This document shows, piece after piece, positions 32,746-42,328 of a DNA stretch of 64,000 bases. Source of the stretch: Periplaneta americana (lineage: Eukaryota; Arthropoda; Insecta; Blattodea; Blattidae); assembly GCF_040183065.1 (NCBI RefSeq), contig NC_091119.1, positions 191,201,043-191,265,042 on the forward strand, read 5' to 3'. The notes below the pieces were generated by a model that was not told the DNA's origin, made no database searches, and was given only the letters and a program-made list of their open reading frames with translations. How positions within the stretch are numbered: the stretch's first letter is position 1; the number at the start of each line of letters is the position of its first letter. The translations under genes were made by a program, and so were the position numbers.

Positions 32746-33329
32746 TTATGCAACCAGCCTATAATGATAGTAATGAAGAGGCGAGGATGTTTATGAAACG
32801 AGCGCAAGCGAGTTTCATAATTTTCATACGAGCGTCTTAATTACCATTATAGGCAAGTTTCATACGACTTTTTATGCTCGACCATATTTCTAACTTGAAA
32901 TTATTCGTAAGTATTCATGTTATTGTTATGTGAGTGAGTGCAATAGCCTACCTCATGAATTGTGAGATGTGCGCAGACGCGAAAGTATTGATTTTTTCCG
33001 GGAAACGAATATCGACGACCTTGATAATAGTAAGATAACCATTAGTCTTGATATAACCTTGAAATTGAATTCGACATTGAAAAACGAGATGAGAAATTGA
33101 ATTTATTTGAATATTATTTACAATTAACGCTAATTATCATAGTAACAGAACATAACCTTCTGCGACAGTATTGGATTTCCCGCCTCCGTGACCTTCCGAT
33201 AGTTGTCTTTCGATTACATATCCTAGAATAATCGAAAACCTGAACTTTAATGAATAGGTGTACTTTAATGACATGCATTAAAGGACTGCTACCAGGTGTA
33301 TAATTACTACATTTCGGCATGGTCGAGCA
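32746..33329. repeat. Inverted-repeat element, tandem copy 2
   Basis: Same order as copy 1: TTATGCAACCAGCCTATAAT, hairpin (32795-32820), TTTTTATGCTCGACCAT (32870-32886), GTGCGCAGACGCGAAAGTAT, and a final ATGGTCGAGCATAA (33318-33331). Followed by a second pentanucleotide microsatellite. Confidence 0.75.
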
Positions 33330-33478
33330 TAAAATATAATATAATATAATATAACATAAAAAACGAAAAACAAAACAAACATAACATGACATGACATGAC
33401 ATAACATAACATAAAAAACGAAAAACAAAACAAAACATAACATAACAATAAAATTTTAATATAATATAATATACTGTA
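33330..33478. repeat. Pentanucleotide microsatellite (AATAT / AACAT / GACAT)
   Basis: Similar in composition to 31865-32095, with twice-repeated AAAAAACGAAAAACAAAACA inserts (about 33357 and 33412). Confidence 0.88.
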
Positions 33479-34024
33479 TGATGATATGATATTATATATG
33501 ATATGATACCATATAAGATATGATATGACCATAAATTAATACAACTTAAAGAAAATGTTTCTCAGGTACATTATATTAGGGTATCTATTCGATATTTATA
33601 TAGCATTCAAAATTCTTATAGTACATTTAGTAATATATAATTTTAAATTATACAAATATTATGATATATCATAGTCTAGTATAGTACAGTTCATGATATA
33701 TTACGAGTATAATATAATAAAATCTTGAAATTAATGACATTACGTCAGACGTTTGAGATGGGCAGGGCATGTAGCACGTATGGGCGAATCCAGAAATGCA
33801 TATAGAGTGTTAGTTGGGAGGCCGGAGGGCAAAAGACCTTTAGGGAGACCGAGACGTAGGTGGGAGGATAATATCAAAATGGATTTGAGGGAGGTGGGAT
33901 ATGATGATAGAGACTGGATTAATCTTATATATTATTTTAATGTACCGAAATACATATGATATTTCCATGCAGATATTCTGCGTCATCATACGATGAAAGA
34001 GTAATGGAACGGAGAAAAATTCTC

Positions 34025-34095
34025 TCCGGCGCCGGGATTTGAACCCGGGTTTTCAGCTCTACGTTCTGATGCTTTATCCACTAAGCCACACCGGA
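34025..34095 (-). ncRNA. tRNA-like module, left arm
   Basis: 71 nt that fold as a cloverleaf: acceptor TCCGGTG/CGCCGGA (one G-T pair), D arm with TGGCTTAGTGGA, T arm CCGGG-TTCAAAT-CCCGG. The anticodon loop reads GTA at positions 34-36, but position 33 is C, not the invariant T, and the lowest anticodon-stem pair nearest the loop is mismatched. There is no reason to think it is a working tRNA; it is a SINE-type head with intact pol III box A and box B. Confidence 0.75.
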
Positions 34096-34200
34096 TACAA
34101 CTCCGACGCCGGTTAGAATCGTCTCAGATTAAGCTCCACTAGAGGGAACCCAAGAGTTGGAGCTTAATCTGAGACGATTCTAACCGGCGTCGGAGTTGTA

Positions 34201-34271
34201 TCCGGTGTGGCTTAGTGGATAAAGCATCAGCACGTAGATCTGAAAACCCGGGTTCAAATCCCGGCGCCGGA
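34201..34271 (+). ncRNA. tRNA-like module, right arm
   Basis: Same 71-nt cloverleaf as the left arm with two differences around the anticodon loop. Box A TGGCTTAGTGGA (34207-34218), box B GGTTCAAATCC (34251-34261). Acceptor stem 34201-34207 pairs with 34265-34271. A short GGAGA...TCTCC hairpin (34268-34284) follows. Confidence 0.78.
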
Positions 34272-34402
34272 GAGAATTTTTCTCCGTTCCATTACTCTTT
34301 CATCATATGGATTAATCTTGTTCAGGATAGGGACCAATGGCGGGCTTATGTGAGGGCGGCAATGAACCTCCGGGTTCCTTAAAAGCCAGTAAGTAAGTAA
34401 GT

Positions 34403-35037
34403 ATTAATTACATTATTTACGGTTCAACCTGTATATATATTTTAATGAAAGTCCAATCTGTAGAAAATCGGGATGCTAGAAATAATAATCTTTCTGCTTT
34501 GCTAGCTACGCGTTGTGCTTGTGACGTAAGATAGGCCCACATTGTTACAGAGACACTGAATGCCGTGTCCTGCCGGCAGCAGAAGGCTGCAGACCATTGT
34601 GCGGCGATTGAATTGCTCTGGCTGCGTCGTGCCCCGGGCGCCTTACAGGATCGAGCCTTGTTACCAGGAAATCCTACTGCAAAATGAATATCAAATTTGC
34701 ATAGAATTTCAAAACTGTGAGGATTGGGGCGATGGAACCCCTGTTTGTTTATTTGAGTTTGTTCTCTTCTTTTTCAAAAGCGGTCACATGGAAACCACGT
34801 AGCCTATTCTTATTGTGGATTCCAAAACATGTGTTATGAATTTAATATTGCACAGTCCGATATGGAGATTGATCCAATATGCTGTAGCCCTTGTTTCATA
34901 TAGCCGCTTCCTGTGATGCTGCCACACGCAGCATCCTGCAATCGATTCTGCTATAATGCCCGCTAGCTAAATTTACACTCCAATTTTTTAAACCTTTGTA
35001 CAGTAGAAAAATGTAGATGTTTTAGGTTTTAGTTAGG
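34403..35037. other. No recognised gene; one unassigned ORF
   Basis: A GC-richer stretch at 34550-34690 carries an 80-codon plus-strand ORF (34560-34802, start MPCPAGSRRL) that matches nothing I know. It may lie in an intron of the semaphorin gene. Confidence 0.3.
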
Positions 35038-35072
35038 ATATCATAAAGTTACCATCGATGGTATGGCTCCTG

Positions 35073-35137
<65 letters not shown>

Positions 35138-35294
35138 TTAATAATTTACTTTCAAATGGCTTTCAAGCAACCCGGAGGTTCATTGCCGCCCTCACATAAG
35201 CCTGGCATATGTCCCTATCCTAACCAAGATTAATCCAGTCCCTACCATCATATCCCACCTCCCTCAAATTAATTTTAATATTATTCTCCCATAT
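35038..35294 (-). mobile_element. LINE A copy 6 (minus), short 3' piece with AAT tail
   Basis: Non-LINE flank ATCATAAAGTTACC, then an AAT repeat (35073-35136), then the LINE A 3' end in reverse (GGCTTTCAAGCAACCCGGAG...) up to 35294. The same flank, repeat and LINE end recur at 36186-36400, so this is half of a local duplication. Confidence 0.8.
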
Positions 35295-35555
35295 TTTTTT
35301 TTTTTATTTTAGTAGGTTATTTTACGACGCCTTATCAAAGCTTAGGTTATTTAGCGTCTGAATGAGGTGAAGGTGATAATGCCGGTGAAATGAGTCCGGG
35401 GTCCAGTACCGAAAGTTACCAAGCATTTGCTCATATTGGGTTGAGGGAAATCCCTGGAAAAACTTCAACCAGGTAACTTGCCCCGACTGGGAATCGAACC
35501 CGGGCCACCTGGTTTCGCGGCCAGACGCGCTAACCGTTACTCCACAGGTGTGGAC
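35295..35555 (-). mobile_element. SINE 2, tRNA-derived, at the junction of two LINE A copies
   Basis: Minus strand: head GGAGTAACGGTTAGCG (box A region, about 35531-35546) and box B as the complement of GGAATCGAACC (35490-35500), then a body of ~190 bases with an A-rich tail, seen here as the T-run at 35295-35307. The direct repeat TCTCCCATAT (35285-35294 and 35556-35565) marks the insertion. Confidence 0.88.
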
Positions 35556-35565
35556 TCTCCCATAT

Positions 35566-36185
35566 GAGATTTATCGTTCGAAGAGGTGGAAAAATTCAAA
35601 TATCTTGGAGCAACGGTAACAAATATAAATGGCACTCGGGAGGAAATTAAACGCAGAATAAATATGGGAAATGCCTGTTATTATTCGGTTGAGAAGCTTT
35701 TGTCATATAGTCTCCTGTCAAAAAAATCTGAAAGTTAGAATTTACCGGTTCTGTATGGTTGTGAAACTTGGACTCTCACTTTGAGAGAGGAACAGAGATT
35801 AAGGGCCTTTGAGAGTAAGGTGCTTAGAAAAATATTTGGGGCTAAGAGGGCTGAAGTTACAGGGGAATGGAGAAAGTTACACAACACGAAACTGCACGTA
35901 TTGTATTCTTCACCTGACATTATTAGGAACATTAAATCCAGACGTTTGAGATGGGCAGGGCATGTAGGACGTATGGGTGAATCCAGAAATGATTATAGAG
36001 TGTTAGTTGGGAGGCCGTAGGGAATAAGAGCATTGGGGAGGCCGAGACGTAGATGGAAGGATAATATTAAAATGGATTTGAGGGAGATGGGATATGATGA
36101 TAGAGACTGGATTAACCTTGCACGGGATAAGGACCGATAGCGGGCTTATGTGAGGGCGGCAATGAGCCTCCGGTTTCTTTAAAAG
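35566..36185 (+). mobile_element. LINE A copy 7, 3' part
   Basis: Starts at an internal point (GAGATTTATCGTTCGAAGAG), continues through [71 protein letters not shown] and ends at TTAAAAGCG. Frame breaks near 35715 and 36018. It runs opposite to copy 6, so the two lie head to head. Confidence 0.88.
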
Positions 36186-37139
36186 CGTATCATAAAGTTT
36201 CCAACGATTGTATGACTCCTGAAATAATAATAATAATAATAATAATAATAATTTACTTTCAAATAGCTTTCAAGCAACCCGGAGGTTCATTGCCGCCTTC
36301 ACATAAGCCCGCCGTCCGTCCCTATCCTGTGCAAGATTAATCCAGTCCCTACCATCATATTCCACCTCTCTCAAATTAATTTTAATATTATCCACTCATA
36401 TAGCCTACGTCTCGTTCTTCCCAAAGGCCTTTTACCTCTCAGGTCTCCCAACTAACACTCTATATGCATTTCTGGATTCGTCCATGCATGCTACATGCCC
36501 TGCCCATCTCAAACGTCTGGATTTAATGTTCCTAATTATGTTAGGTGGAGTATACAATGCGTGCAATTCTGCGTTGTGTAGCTTTCTCCATTCTCCTGTA
36601 ATTTCATCTCTCTTTGCCCTAAATATTTTCGAACACCCTTAATGTCTATTGGTCTCTCAAAGTGAAAGTCCAAGTTTCACAACCACACAGAACAACCGGT
36701 AATGTAACGGTAACTAATCTTATTTTATAAATTCTAACTTCCAGCTTCTTTGAGAGAATACTGGATGATAAAAACTTCTCACGCGAATAATAACAGACAT
36801 TTCGTATCTTTGTGCTGCGTTTAATTTCCTCTCGAGTGTCATTTATAATAATTGTTACTCTTGCCCCAAGGTAGCCTACTTTAATTTTTTCATCTTTTCA
36901 AAGGATAAATGTCCAATTTTTATATTTCTATTTCGTACAATGTACTGGTCACGAGACATGTTTTTTCAGAGTTAACTTCCAAACTTATGTATGTATGTAT
37001 GTATGTATGTATGTATGTATGTATTCACACTGCAGTGGGTATATACTCGGTGGCAGTGGTAACTAATTACACTCAATAATGACAATAATAAACTTATTAA
37101 TTAAAAATACAATTAATAATAATACTAATAATTAATACT

Positions 37140-37181
<42 letters not shown>

Positions 37182-37505
37182 CAACAACAGGGAATTTACT
37201 AAATTAAATGAAACGATCACTTAAAATAACATTTGAAATAAATCTAATTTGTATCTTAAAACTAAGATCGAACTAAAACCCACGAGTATCTCCTTACTTC
37301 AAGTAAAATTCCCGTTTTTTCCCTAATATTTTGTAGATTTTCTCCTAATTTAACTATTGTTGTCGTCCACATAAACAAGCAGCTGTTGTAACCCGTTCAA
37401 TTACTAACCCGTTCTGTTATCCTGAAGCTTTCTAATGACATCTTCTACAGAAAAAAGTTAAAAAGCAAAAGGTGATACTGCATCTCCTTGTTTTAGCCCG
37501 CAGTC
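36186..37505 (-). mobile_element. LINE A copy 8 (minus), split by a LINE J end
   Basis: Begins with the duplicated flank and AAT repeat (36186-36251), then the LINE A 3' end in reverse. The reading on the minus strand is heavily frameshifted but covers the same segments as copy 4 up to about 37505. A piece of another LINE (36984-37296) interrupts it. Confidence 0.85.
36984..37296 (-). mobile_element. LINE J-type 3' end inserted in LINE A copy 8
   Basis: A GTAT repeat (36984-37023), then CACTGCAGTGGGTATATACTC and GGTGGCAGTGG, matching the 3' end at 22768-22815 (CACTGCAAGTGGGCAAGCAC, GTGGCAGTC). Read on minus, the tail is (CATA)n. Only about 300 bases long, including an AAT/AAC repeat at 37150-37190. 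Confidence 0.75.
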
Positions 37506-37506
37506 A

Positions 37507-37507
37507 A

Positions 37508-37585
<78 letters not shown>
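37507..37585. repeat. AAT then GAT microsatellite
   Basis: About 17 AAT units followed by about nine GAT units, at the edge of LINE A copy 8. Confidence 0.92.
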
Positions 37586-37587
<2 letters not shown>

Positions 37588-37721
37588 CAGACATTGAGTT
37601 TGTCTACTTTGGTTTGTCAATTAGTTTGGCTTTTGAGAATTTCTTCATGGATATACCTAATAGGTTTATAATATTATAAGGAAATGGAATAAAAATATAA
37701 CCGTGTTTTGTCTTGTTACAG

Positions 37722-37818
37722 GCGCGGAGGACGTTTTCCGTTTCGTGGGCAACGAGACACATGTGGACTACTTCCGATTGGTCCTGCGGGAAGGAAACTC
37801 CCTCCTGGTTGGTGGACG
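37722..37818 (+). CDS. Semaphorin gene, internal exon (start of the Sema domain)
   Basis: Semaphorins are secreted or membrane guidance cues for axons that act through plexin receptors by way of the Sema beta-propeller. The exon is 97 bases: acceptor TTGTCTTGTTACAG before it and donor GTAAGTAG after it. With two bases split on either side, 31 codons read EDVFRFVGNETHVDYFRLVL and then REGNSLLVGGR. In the family this is the first strand of the propeller, with the GN(E/S)(T/S)H-D-F motif and the GNSLLVGAR motif; the next exon normally begins with N-VYN. No stop, and balanced codon use unlike the surrounding AT-rich DNA. Flanking exons are not seen in the window, in line with very long introns. 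It could be a class 1, 2 or 5 semaphorin; the short segment does not decide. An ORF on the opposite strand is a shadow. Confidence 0.85.
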
Positions 37819-38165
37819 GTAAGTAGAGCAAAGTTTGGTTATCAGTTAATCGATGTCTTCAATAAAACTATCGCTATTCAGAAGTAAGGACGCAGATGAA
37901 GCGGCCAAAAGGAAGAAAAGTGTTTCATATTTTTACGCGAAATAGTTTAGAAGCAGAGTTCACTAAAACTGAAGCCATTAGAATAGTGAAAATAATATTA
38001 AAAACACAAATGTTAATTGACTCGTGTACCATTACTTAATTCTCAGTAGTTAAGAATAACGTACTGAAAAACTTTTCAATTGAACCTCAAGTTTAGTTTC
38101 CATATAAGTTCATTTGGGTTCATTTACGAAGATATAACTTTTGAATACGTTCGTATTTTGTTTAC
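37819..38165. other. Intron sequence after the semaphorin exon, no feature
   Basis: Begins with the GTAAGT donor. No second exon, RNA or element end recognised before LINE F. Confidence 0.5.
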
Positions 38166-38408
38166 AGCGAAGGAGAAGGATTAAGATATTATTTATATGA
38201 CACATTTCAAAATAGAGACAAATATAACCCTTCGCCCAACATATATAGGAAAAGATTAAATGATATTTACAGAGCGATGATTAAAGCAAACATATTATAT
38301 AATGTTAAGATATGGAGAAATTACTAATAAGATCTAAATTTTGTAAAAAAAAAATATTCGGGAATCCCATGCAATGCCTCAAATATAGCAGCTAGATTGG
38401 AAATGGGG

Positions 38409-39150
38409 GGTTTGGAAGTAAATCCCGAAAAGACAAAGTATATGATTATGTCTCGTGACCAGAATATTGTACGAAATGGAAATATAAAAATTGGAGATTT
38501 ATCCTCCGAAGAGGTGGGAAAATTCAAATATCTTGGAGCAACAGTAACAAATATAAATGACACTCGGGAGGAAATTAAATCCAGAATAAATATGGGAAAT
38601 GCGTGTTATTATTCGGTTGAGAAGCTCTTATCATCCAGTCTGCTGTCCAAAAATCTGAAAGTTGGAATTTATAAAACAGTTATATTACCGGTTCTTCTGT
38701 ATGATTGTGAAACTTGGACTCTCACTCTGAGAGAGGAACATAGGTTAAGGATGTTTGAGAATAAGGTGCTTAGGAAAATATTTGGGGCTAAGCGGGATGA
38801 AGTTACAGGAGAATGGAGAAAGTTACACAACGCAGAACTGCACGCATTGTATTCTTCACCTGACATAATTAGGAACATAAAATCCAGACGTTTGAGATGG
38901 GCAGGGCATGTAGCACGTATGGGCGAATCCAGAAATGCATATAGAGTGTTAGTTGGGAGACCAGAGGGAAAAGACCTTCGGGGTGGCCGAGACGTATATG
39001 GGAAGATAATATTAAAATGGATTTGAAGGAGATGGGATATGATGATAGAGACTGGATTAATCTTGCACAGGATAGGGACCGATGGCGGGCTTATGTGAGG
39101 GCGGCAATGAACCTTCGGCTTCCTTAAAAGCCATTTGTAAGTAAGTAAGT
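38409..39150 (+). mobile_element. LINE A copy 9, nested in LINE F
   Basis: Flanked by AAATGGGG (38401-38408 and 39151-39158). A 209-codon frame (38397-39026) is the longest intact LINE A reading in the window: [100 protein letters not shown]. It breaks at 39000 and ends with CTTAAAAGCC and a GTAA tail (39137-39150). The polymerase active site is upstream of the truncation. Confidence 0.93.
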
Positions 39151-39811
39151 AAATGGGGATGGACGGTAGTAGGGGAACAATATTAGTTAGGAAAATTATT
39201 TTTTTTTTGTGTTATATTATGGGGAAAGAAGAAAATGATATCTTGAAAATATGTTTAAGATTTCTACAAACGACGAAAACTAAGTCTGATTGGATAAAAG
39301 AATTAGGAAATAATGTAAGCAGTTTACGACTGAATTGGTTATGGCAAGAAATAGGTGCAATTAATATAAATTTTGTAGGCAAAATTATAATGTAGAGGAG
39401 TAACGAGATAGTAAGACAGGAAATGTTTAGCAATTTAAATAGTTTAAAATCATTAATAGATTACAAAAAAATGAAAATCATATGGGGACAGGAAGAATAT
39501 ACAAAAGTTAACTAGAGGGAAGAAAGAATCGGACTAGCGTGGTGGAGATTGAGAATTTGGATGTAAAAAGTAGAAAAGAAAGATATATACTTTATGTAAT
39601 CAAAACGAAGACGCGATACACATTCTACTACCTTGCCGAGAAAATGAAACAAAAAAATTATTGAGGAGCCACTGCTAAAACTAAATATAGAAATAGCGTA
39701 TAGGAAATTGTATAGAACAGTAAACGGAAGCAAATTGAGGGAACTCGGAAAGTTTTTGTATATAGTGAAGAAAAAATGCGAAGTGAAAACTAAGGTATAA
39801 ACCTATGTAAA

Positions 39812-40023
39812 GTCGACCTGGTTGACGAGTTGCTATAGCCTGGCCTTCTATGCCCAAGGTTGCGGGTTCGATCCCGGGCCAGGTCGATGGCATTTAAGTG
39901 TGCTCATGTCAGTAGATTTACTGGCATGTAAAATAACTCCTGCGGGACAAAATTCCAGCACACTCGGCGACGCTGATATAACCTCTGCAGTTGCGAGCGT
40001 CGTTAAATAAAACATAACATTTT
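39812..40023 (+). mobile_element. SINE 3, tRNA-derived, nested in LINE F
   Basis: Head of 71 nt (39815-39885) with a perfect acceptor stem GACCTGG/CCAGGTC and box B GGTTCGATCCC (39865-39875). The body follows and ends GTTAAATAAAACATAACATTT. Flanked by the 12-bp repeat AACCTATGTAAA (39800-39811 and 40024-40035), so it is a complete insertion. The acceptor stem is unusually well preserved for a SINE. Confidence 0.93.
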
Positions 40024-40169
40024 AACCTATGTAAATAAATAAGACATATTAATTAAAGGGAAAGAGTTTTTGTTAAGGATGTAATAAAGTACTGGATTCC
40101 TGGATAACAGAAATGTAACAGGACCATCATTAACGAATGATCTACAAATTGTACATAATTTTGATGACA

Positions 40170-40232
40170 AATATACATGCATACATACATACATACATAC
40201 ATACATACATACATACATACATACACACACAG
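40170..40232. repeat. CATA microsatellite (LINE F tail)
   Basis: About 14 CATA units at the 3' edge of LINE F, ending in CACACACAG. Confidence 0.9.
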
Positions 40233-40470
40233 CACACACAAAATGTTAGAGTGATGCACTGAAAGCCATTTCTATTGAACTTGAAATTTGTTTCTGCTAG
40301 GGAAGGTATCCATTTGAATTCACATACGACTGAGTTTATATGTTTTGAATATTCTCGTGTTTTTGGCCAACAAGAGATGTAAAAGTGTTTACACTACGTG
40401 AATGGTAGGCCTACATTTAAAACTAGACACCATTATAATCGAATAGACGAGCGAAAATAATGTAGGCTTA

Positions 40471-41071
40471 TACAGGGTGATTCACGATTAATAACCTGCG
40501 CTCTAGCAATCAGTTCCATGGACCATTTTGAGCATAAAATGTCATATGAACGTCGGTTCGGTTATCAACCGTTAAGAAGTTACAGCTGATTGGATCCTAC
40601 GAAAGTAGCAGTGGTTTCGAGCAAAAGTAAGAATTATTAACTTAAAATATACAGAAATATTAATTTGAAATACGTATTGTATTAATCATAAAATAAACAC
40701 ACCTCAGTTTGGAAGCAGATTTACAAATATATCTCCTTCCACTTCAATCTAGATCTACTTGGCCGCACGAATGTGAATGGCGCTTAGCGTTTCGTACTTC
40801 GGCACGGCTTTCCCTGATAAACGCAACTGATAATCACCAGACCTATCTTTTCCTTCTCCCCTTACTTTATGTTACACTTCGTTTAGTTTACGTTCCAATG
40901 TTTGTATTACGATGCAACTAAATCCAAAGCCTGATTCACCGTGTGACGTTCAGATTTTTTACGAATAACTTTGAAACTAATTATAATCGGGCCCATGTTC
41001 ATGTGACTTTATATGCTCAAAATGGACTATAGAGCTGTTTCTTAGAGAGTGGGTTATTAGCCGTGCCTGTA
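40471..41071. mobile_element. Non-autonomous mariner-type element, about 600 bp
   Basis: Ends TACAGGGTG (40471) and CCTGTA (41071). Inverted repeats extend about 85 bases: CCATTTTGAGCATAAAATGT on the left (40530-40549) and CCATTTTGAGCATATAAAGT in the complement of the right side, both followed by CATATGAAC-like sequence. TA at both ends fits the TA target. No transposase inside; a 70-codon ORF at 40709-40921 is not recognisable. Confidence 0.8.
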
Positions 41072-41198
41072 GCCTATATCATGATTAAATTTAATTAAAT
41101 TAATTATAATTCATTCATTCACTTATTCATATTTACTTAGGCCTATTACTCGATAGTTAAGTGTGATGCAACGAAAAACATTCCAATTTAATGTCAAC

Positions 41199-41213
41199 TA
41201 TATTTTTGATATA
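41199..41213. repeat. 15-bp target duplication of LINE G (left)
   Basis: TATATTTTTGATATA, perfectly repeated at 42411-42425. Confidence 0.92.
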
Positions 41214-41245
41214 CATTACATAGGTCTATTTATATTGCAGTTATA

Positions 41246-41775
41246 TTGTCAGACTCGAAAGCAGCTATTCTATCAATAGTCTCTAAACACACACCTTCAT
41301 CTCAAACAGCAGAAATATCTAAAATGCTCTCTCAATTAATATCACTCAATAAAAGAATTGTATTCCAATGGATACAATCCCATTGTGGAATCCTGGAAAA
41401 CGAGAATGCTGATTCTTTAGCAAAGAAGGGCAGCACTGCTACTTACAGAACTGTTATTAAATCTACGTATTACTCTGTGAAAAGATTTATTAAATCTACA
41501 TACTTAGACTTCAACAAACAAAATTTGATAACACAATCCCAAGGGAAAAAATGGAACTATCTGCATCATAATCCACAGTTAATTCCCGATTTACCACGAA
41601 AATCGTCTGTAGCTGCATTTAGATTGGCAACAGGCCATGATTGTTTGGCCAAACACCTGCATAGAATTGGAATATATCAGTCCCCTAACTGCCCATTGTG
41701 CAACTCAAACCAAGAAATGGATTCGGAACACCTCAAAATCTGTGCTTCAGTGGCTGACCATGATAATACGAGGCG
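41246..41775 (+). pseudogene. LINE G RNase H domain and C-terminus, cut by a mariner element
   Basis: RNase H removes the RNA strand of the RNA/DNA hybrid after reverse transcription. The readable frame starts inside the domain: LSDSKAAILSI (the Asp of the second active-site strand), ISLNKRIVFQWIQSHCGI (the family motif W-P-SH-G-, here WIQSHCG), ENENADSLAKKG (catalytic Asp). The tail holds FRLATGHDCLAKHL and CPLCNSNQEMDSEHLKIC, a Cys/His knuckle common at the end of these proteins. The frame runs into the mariner at 41769; the last residues continue past 42331. The first RNase H strand and the whole RT are missing. Confidence 0.92.
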
Positions 41776-42328
41776 CATCCAGAAAGTAAGTTTCCCTATC
41801 TTTTTAAAAAAAGAACACACACTTTCAGGAAAACATTTATTGGCAACAGGTACAGCAATGTTTCAGCTATTTTTCAACATAGCCACCATCAGAATTGAGA
41901 CACTTGTCGTGTCGTGGGATCAACTTTTGTATCCTTCTGTCGTAGATCTCTGCCGCCTGTGAATGGAACCAGCGTGTGACAGACGTCTTCAGCTCTTCGT
42001 CGTTACCAAAACGCTCACCGGAGGACAGGAATTTATTGAGAGAGAGAGAGGGGGGGAGAGGGAGAGAGGTAGAGGGGGAAGGAGGGAGAGAGAGAGAGAG
42101 GCGATGAATTTCAATTGGCGCAATGCTTTGTCCATTAAAGAACTTTATCACCGACCGAACCTCGCAGGCGGCGGGAGAAGGAATAAGAGCTTCAATTTCG
42201 GACCACTGCTGCCACGCTACTGGCACCAGGCGGGACCTGTCCGGCTGGCATATGATTGATACGTCATAGATCTGTTACGCATGCGCAAGGGGAAAATATC
42301 GGGAAACTTACTTTCTGGGTGCGCTTCG
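41769..42328 (-). mobile_element. Internally deleted mariner element nested in LINE G
   Basis: Inverted ends CGAGGCGCATCCAGAAAGTA (41769-41788) and, in complement, CGAAGCGCACCCAGAAAGTA, with TA on each side (41767-41768, 42329-42330). On minus, 42226-42100 reads the transposase start (CEVRSVIKFFNGQSIAPIEI) and 41996-41867 reads its end (NDEELKTSVTRWFHSQAAEI, IQKLIPRHDKCLNSDG). Between them, 42037-42100, is a GA-rich tract, so the whole DDE core is gone. Cutting out the element and one TA restores the LINE G frame. Confidence 0.92.

Larger units (their letters stand above)
33927..34307. mobile_element. Palindromic retroposon with two tRNA-like modules
   Basis: Two arms of 147 bases (33992-34138 and 34158-34304) are near-perfect inverted copies around a 19-base spacer. 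Each arm contains a 71-nt tRNA-like sequence facing outward. The insertion is bracketed by the 12-bp direct repeat TGGATTAATCTT (33915-33926 and 34308-34319), so it jumped into LINE A as one piece. An unpaired ~65-base stretch (33927-33991) lies at the left. Confidence 0.92.
33740..34400 (+). mobile_element. LINE A copy 5, 3' end, split by a tRNA-like palindrome
   Basis: The LINE part encodes RRLRWAGHVARMGE (in part), GRPEGKRPLGRPRRRWEDN and YDDRDWINL before the insertion (33926) and AQDRDQWRAYVRAAMNL-type sequence after it (from 34308). It ends at CTTAAAAGCC and a GTAA tail (34386-34402). Removal of 33927-34307 and one TSD copy makes the LINE continuous. Confidence 0.92.
38166..40232 (+). 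mobile_element. LINE F, 3' part, carrying a nested LINE A and a nested SINE
   Basis: Outside the two insertions, plus-strand pieces read NIYRKRLNDIYRAMIKANIL and NASNIAARLEMG before 38408, then DWIKELGNNVSSLRLNWLWQ, ERIGLAWWRLRIW and YRKLYRTVNGSKLRELG after 39158, resembling the region behind the polymerase core of insect non-LTR elements. It ends in a CATA repeat (40170-40232). Heavily mutated. The order of insertions is LINE F first, then LINE A and SINE 3. Confidence 0.65.

Noticed and set aside
34201-34271. Functional tyrosine tRNA gene (anticodon GTA)
   Set aside because: The invariant T33 is C, the anticodon stem has a mismatch, there is no intron as expected for nuclear tRNA-Tyr, and it is part of a mobile palindrome.
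33740-34400. Exonised LINE A giving a chimeric host protein
   Set aside because: The copy is broken by the tRNA palindrome and has no splice sites.
35038-36400. 5' inversion of a single LINE A insertion (twin priming)
   Set aside because: Both pieces have their own 3' ends pointing outward, so they are two insertions, not one inverted copy.
40027-40259. ORF with repeated Val-Cys-Met-Tyr
   Set aside because: Translation of the CATA tail of LINE F.
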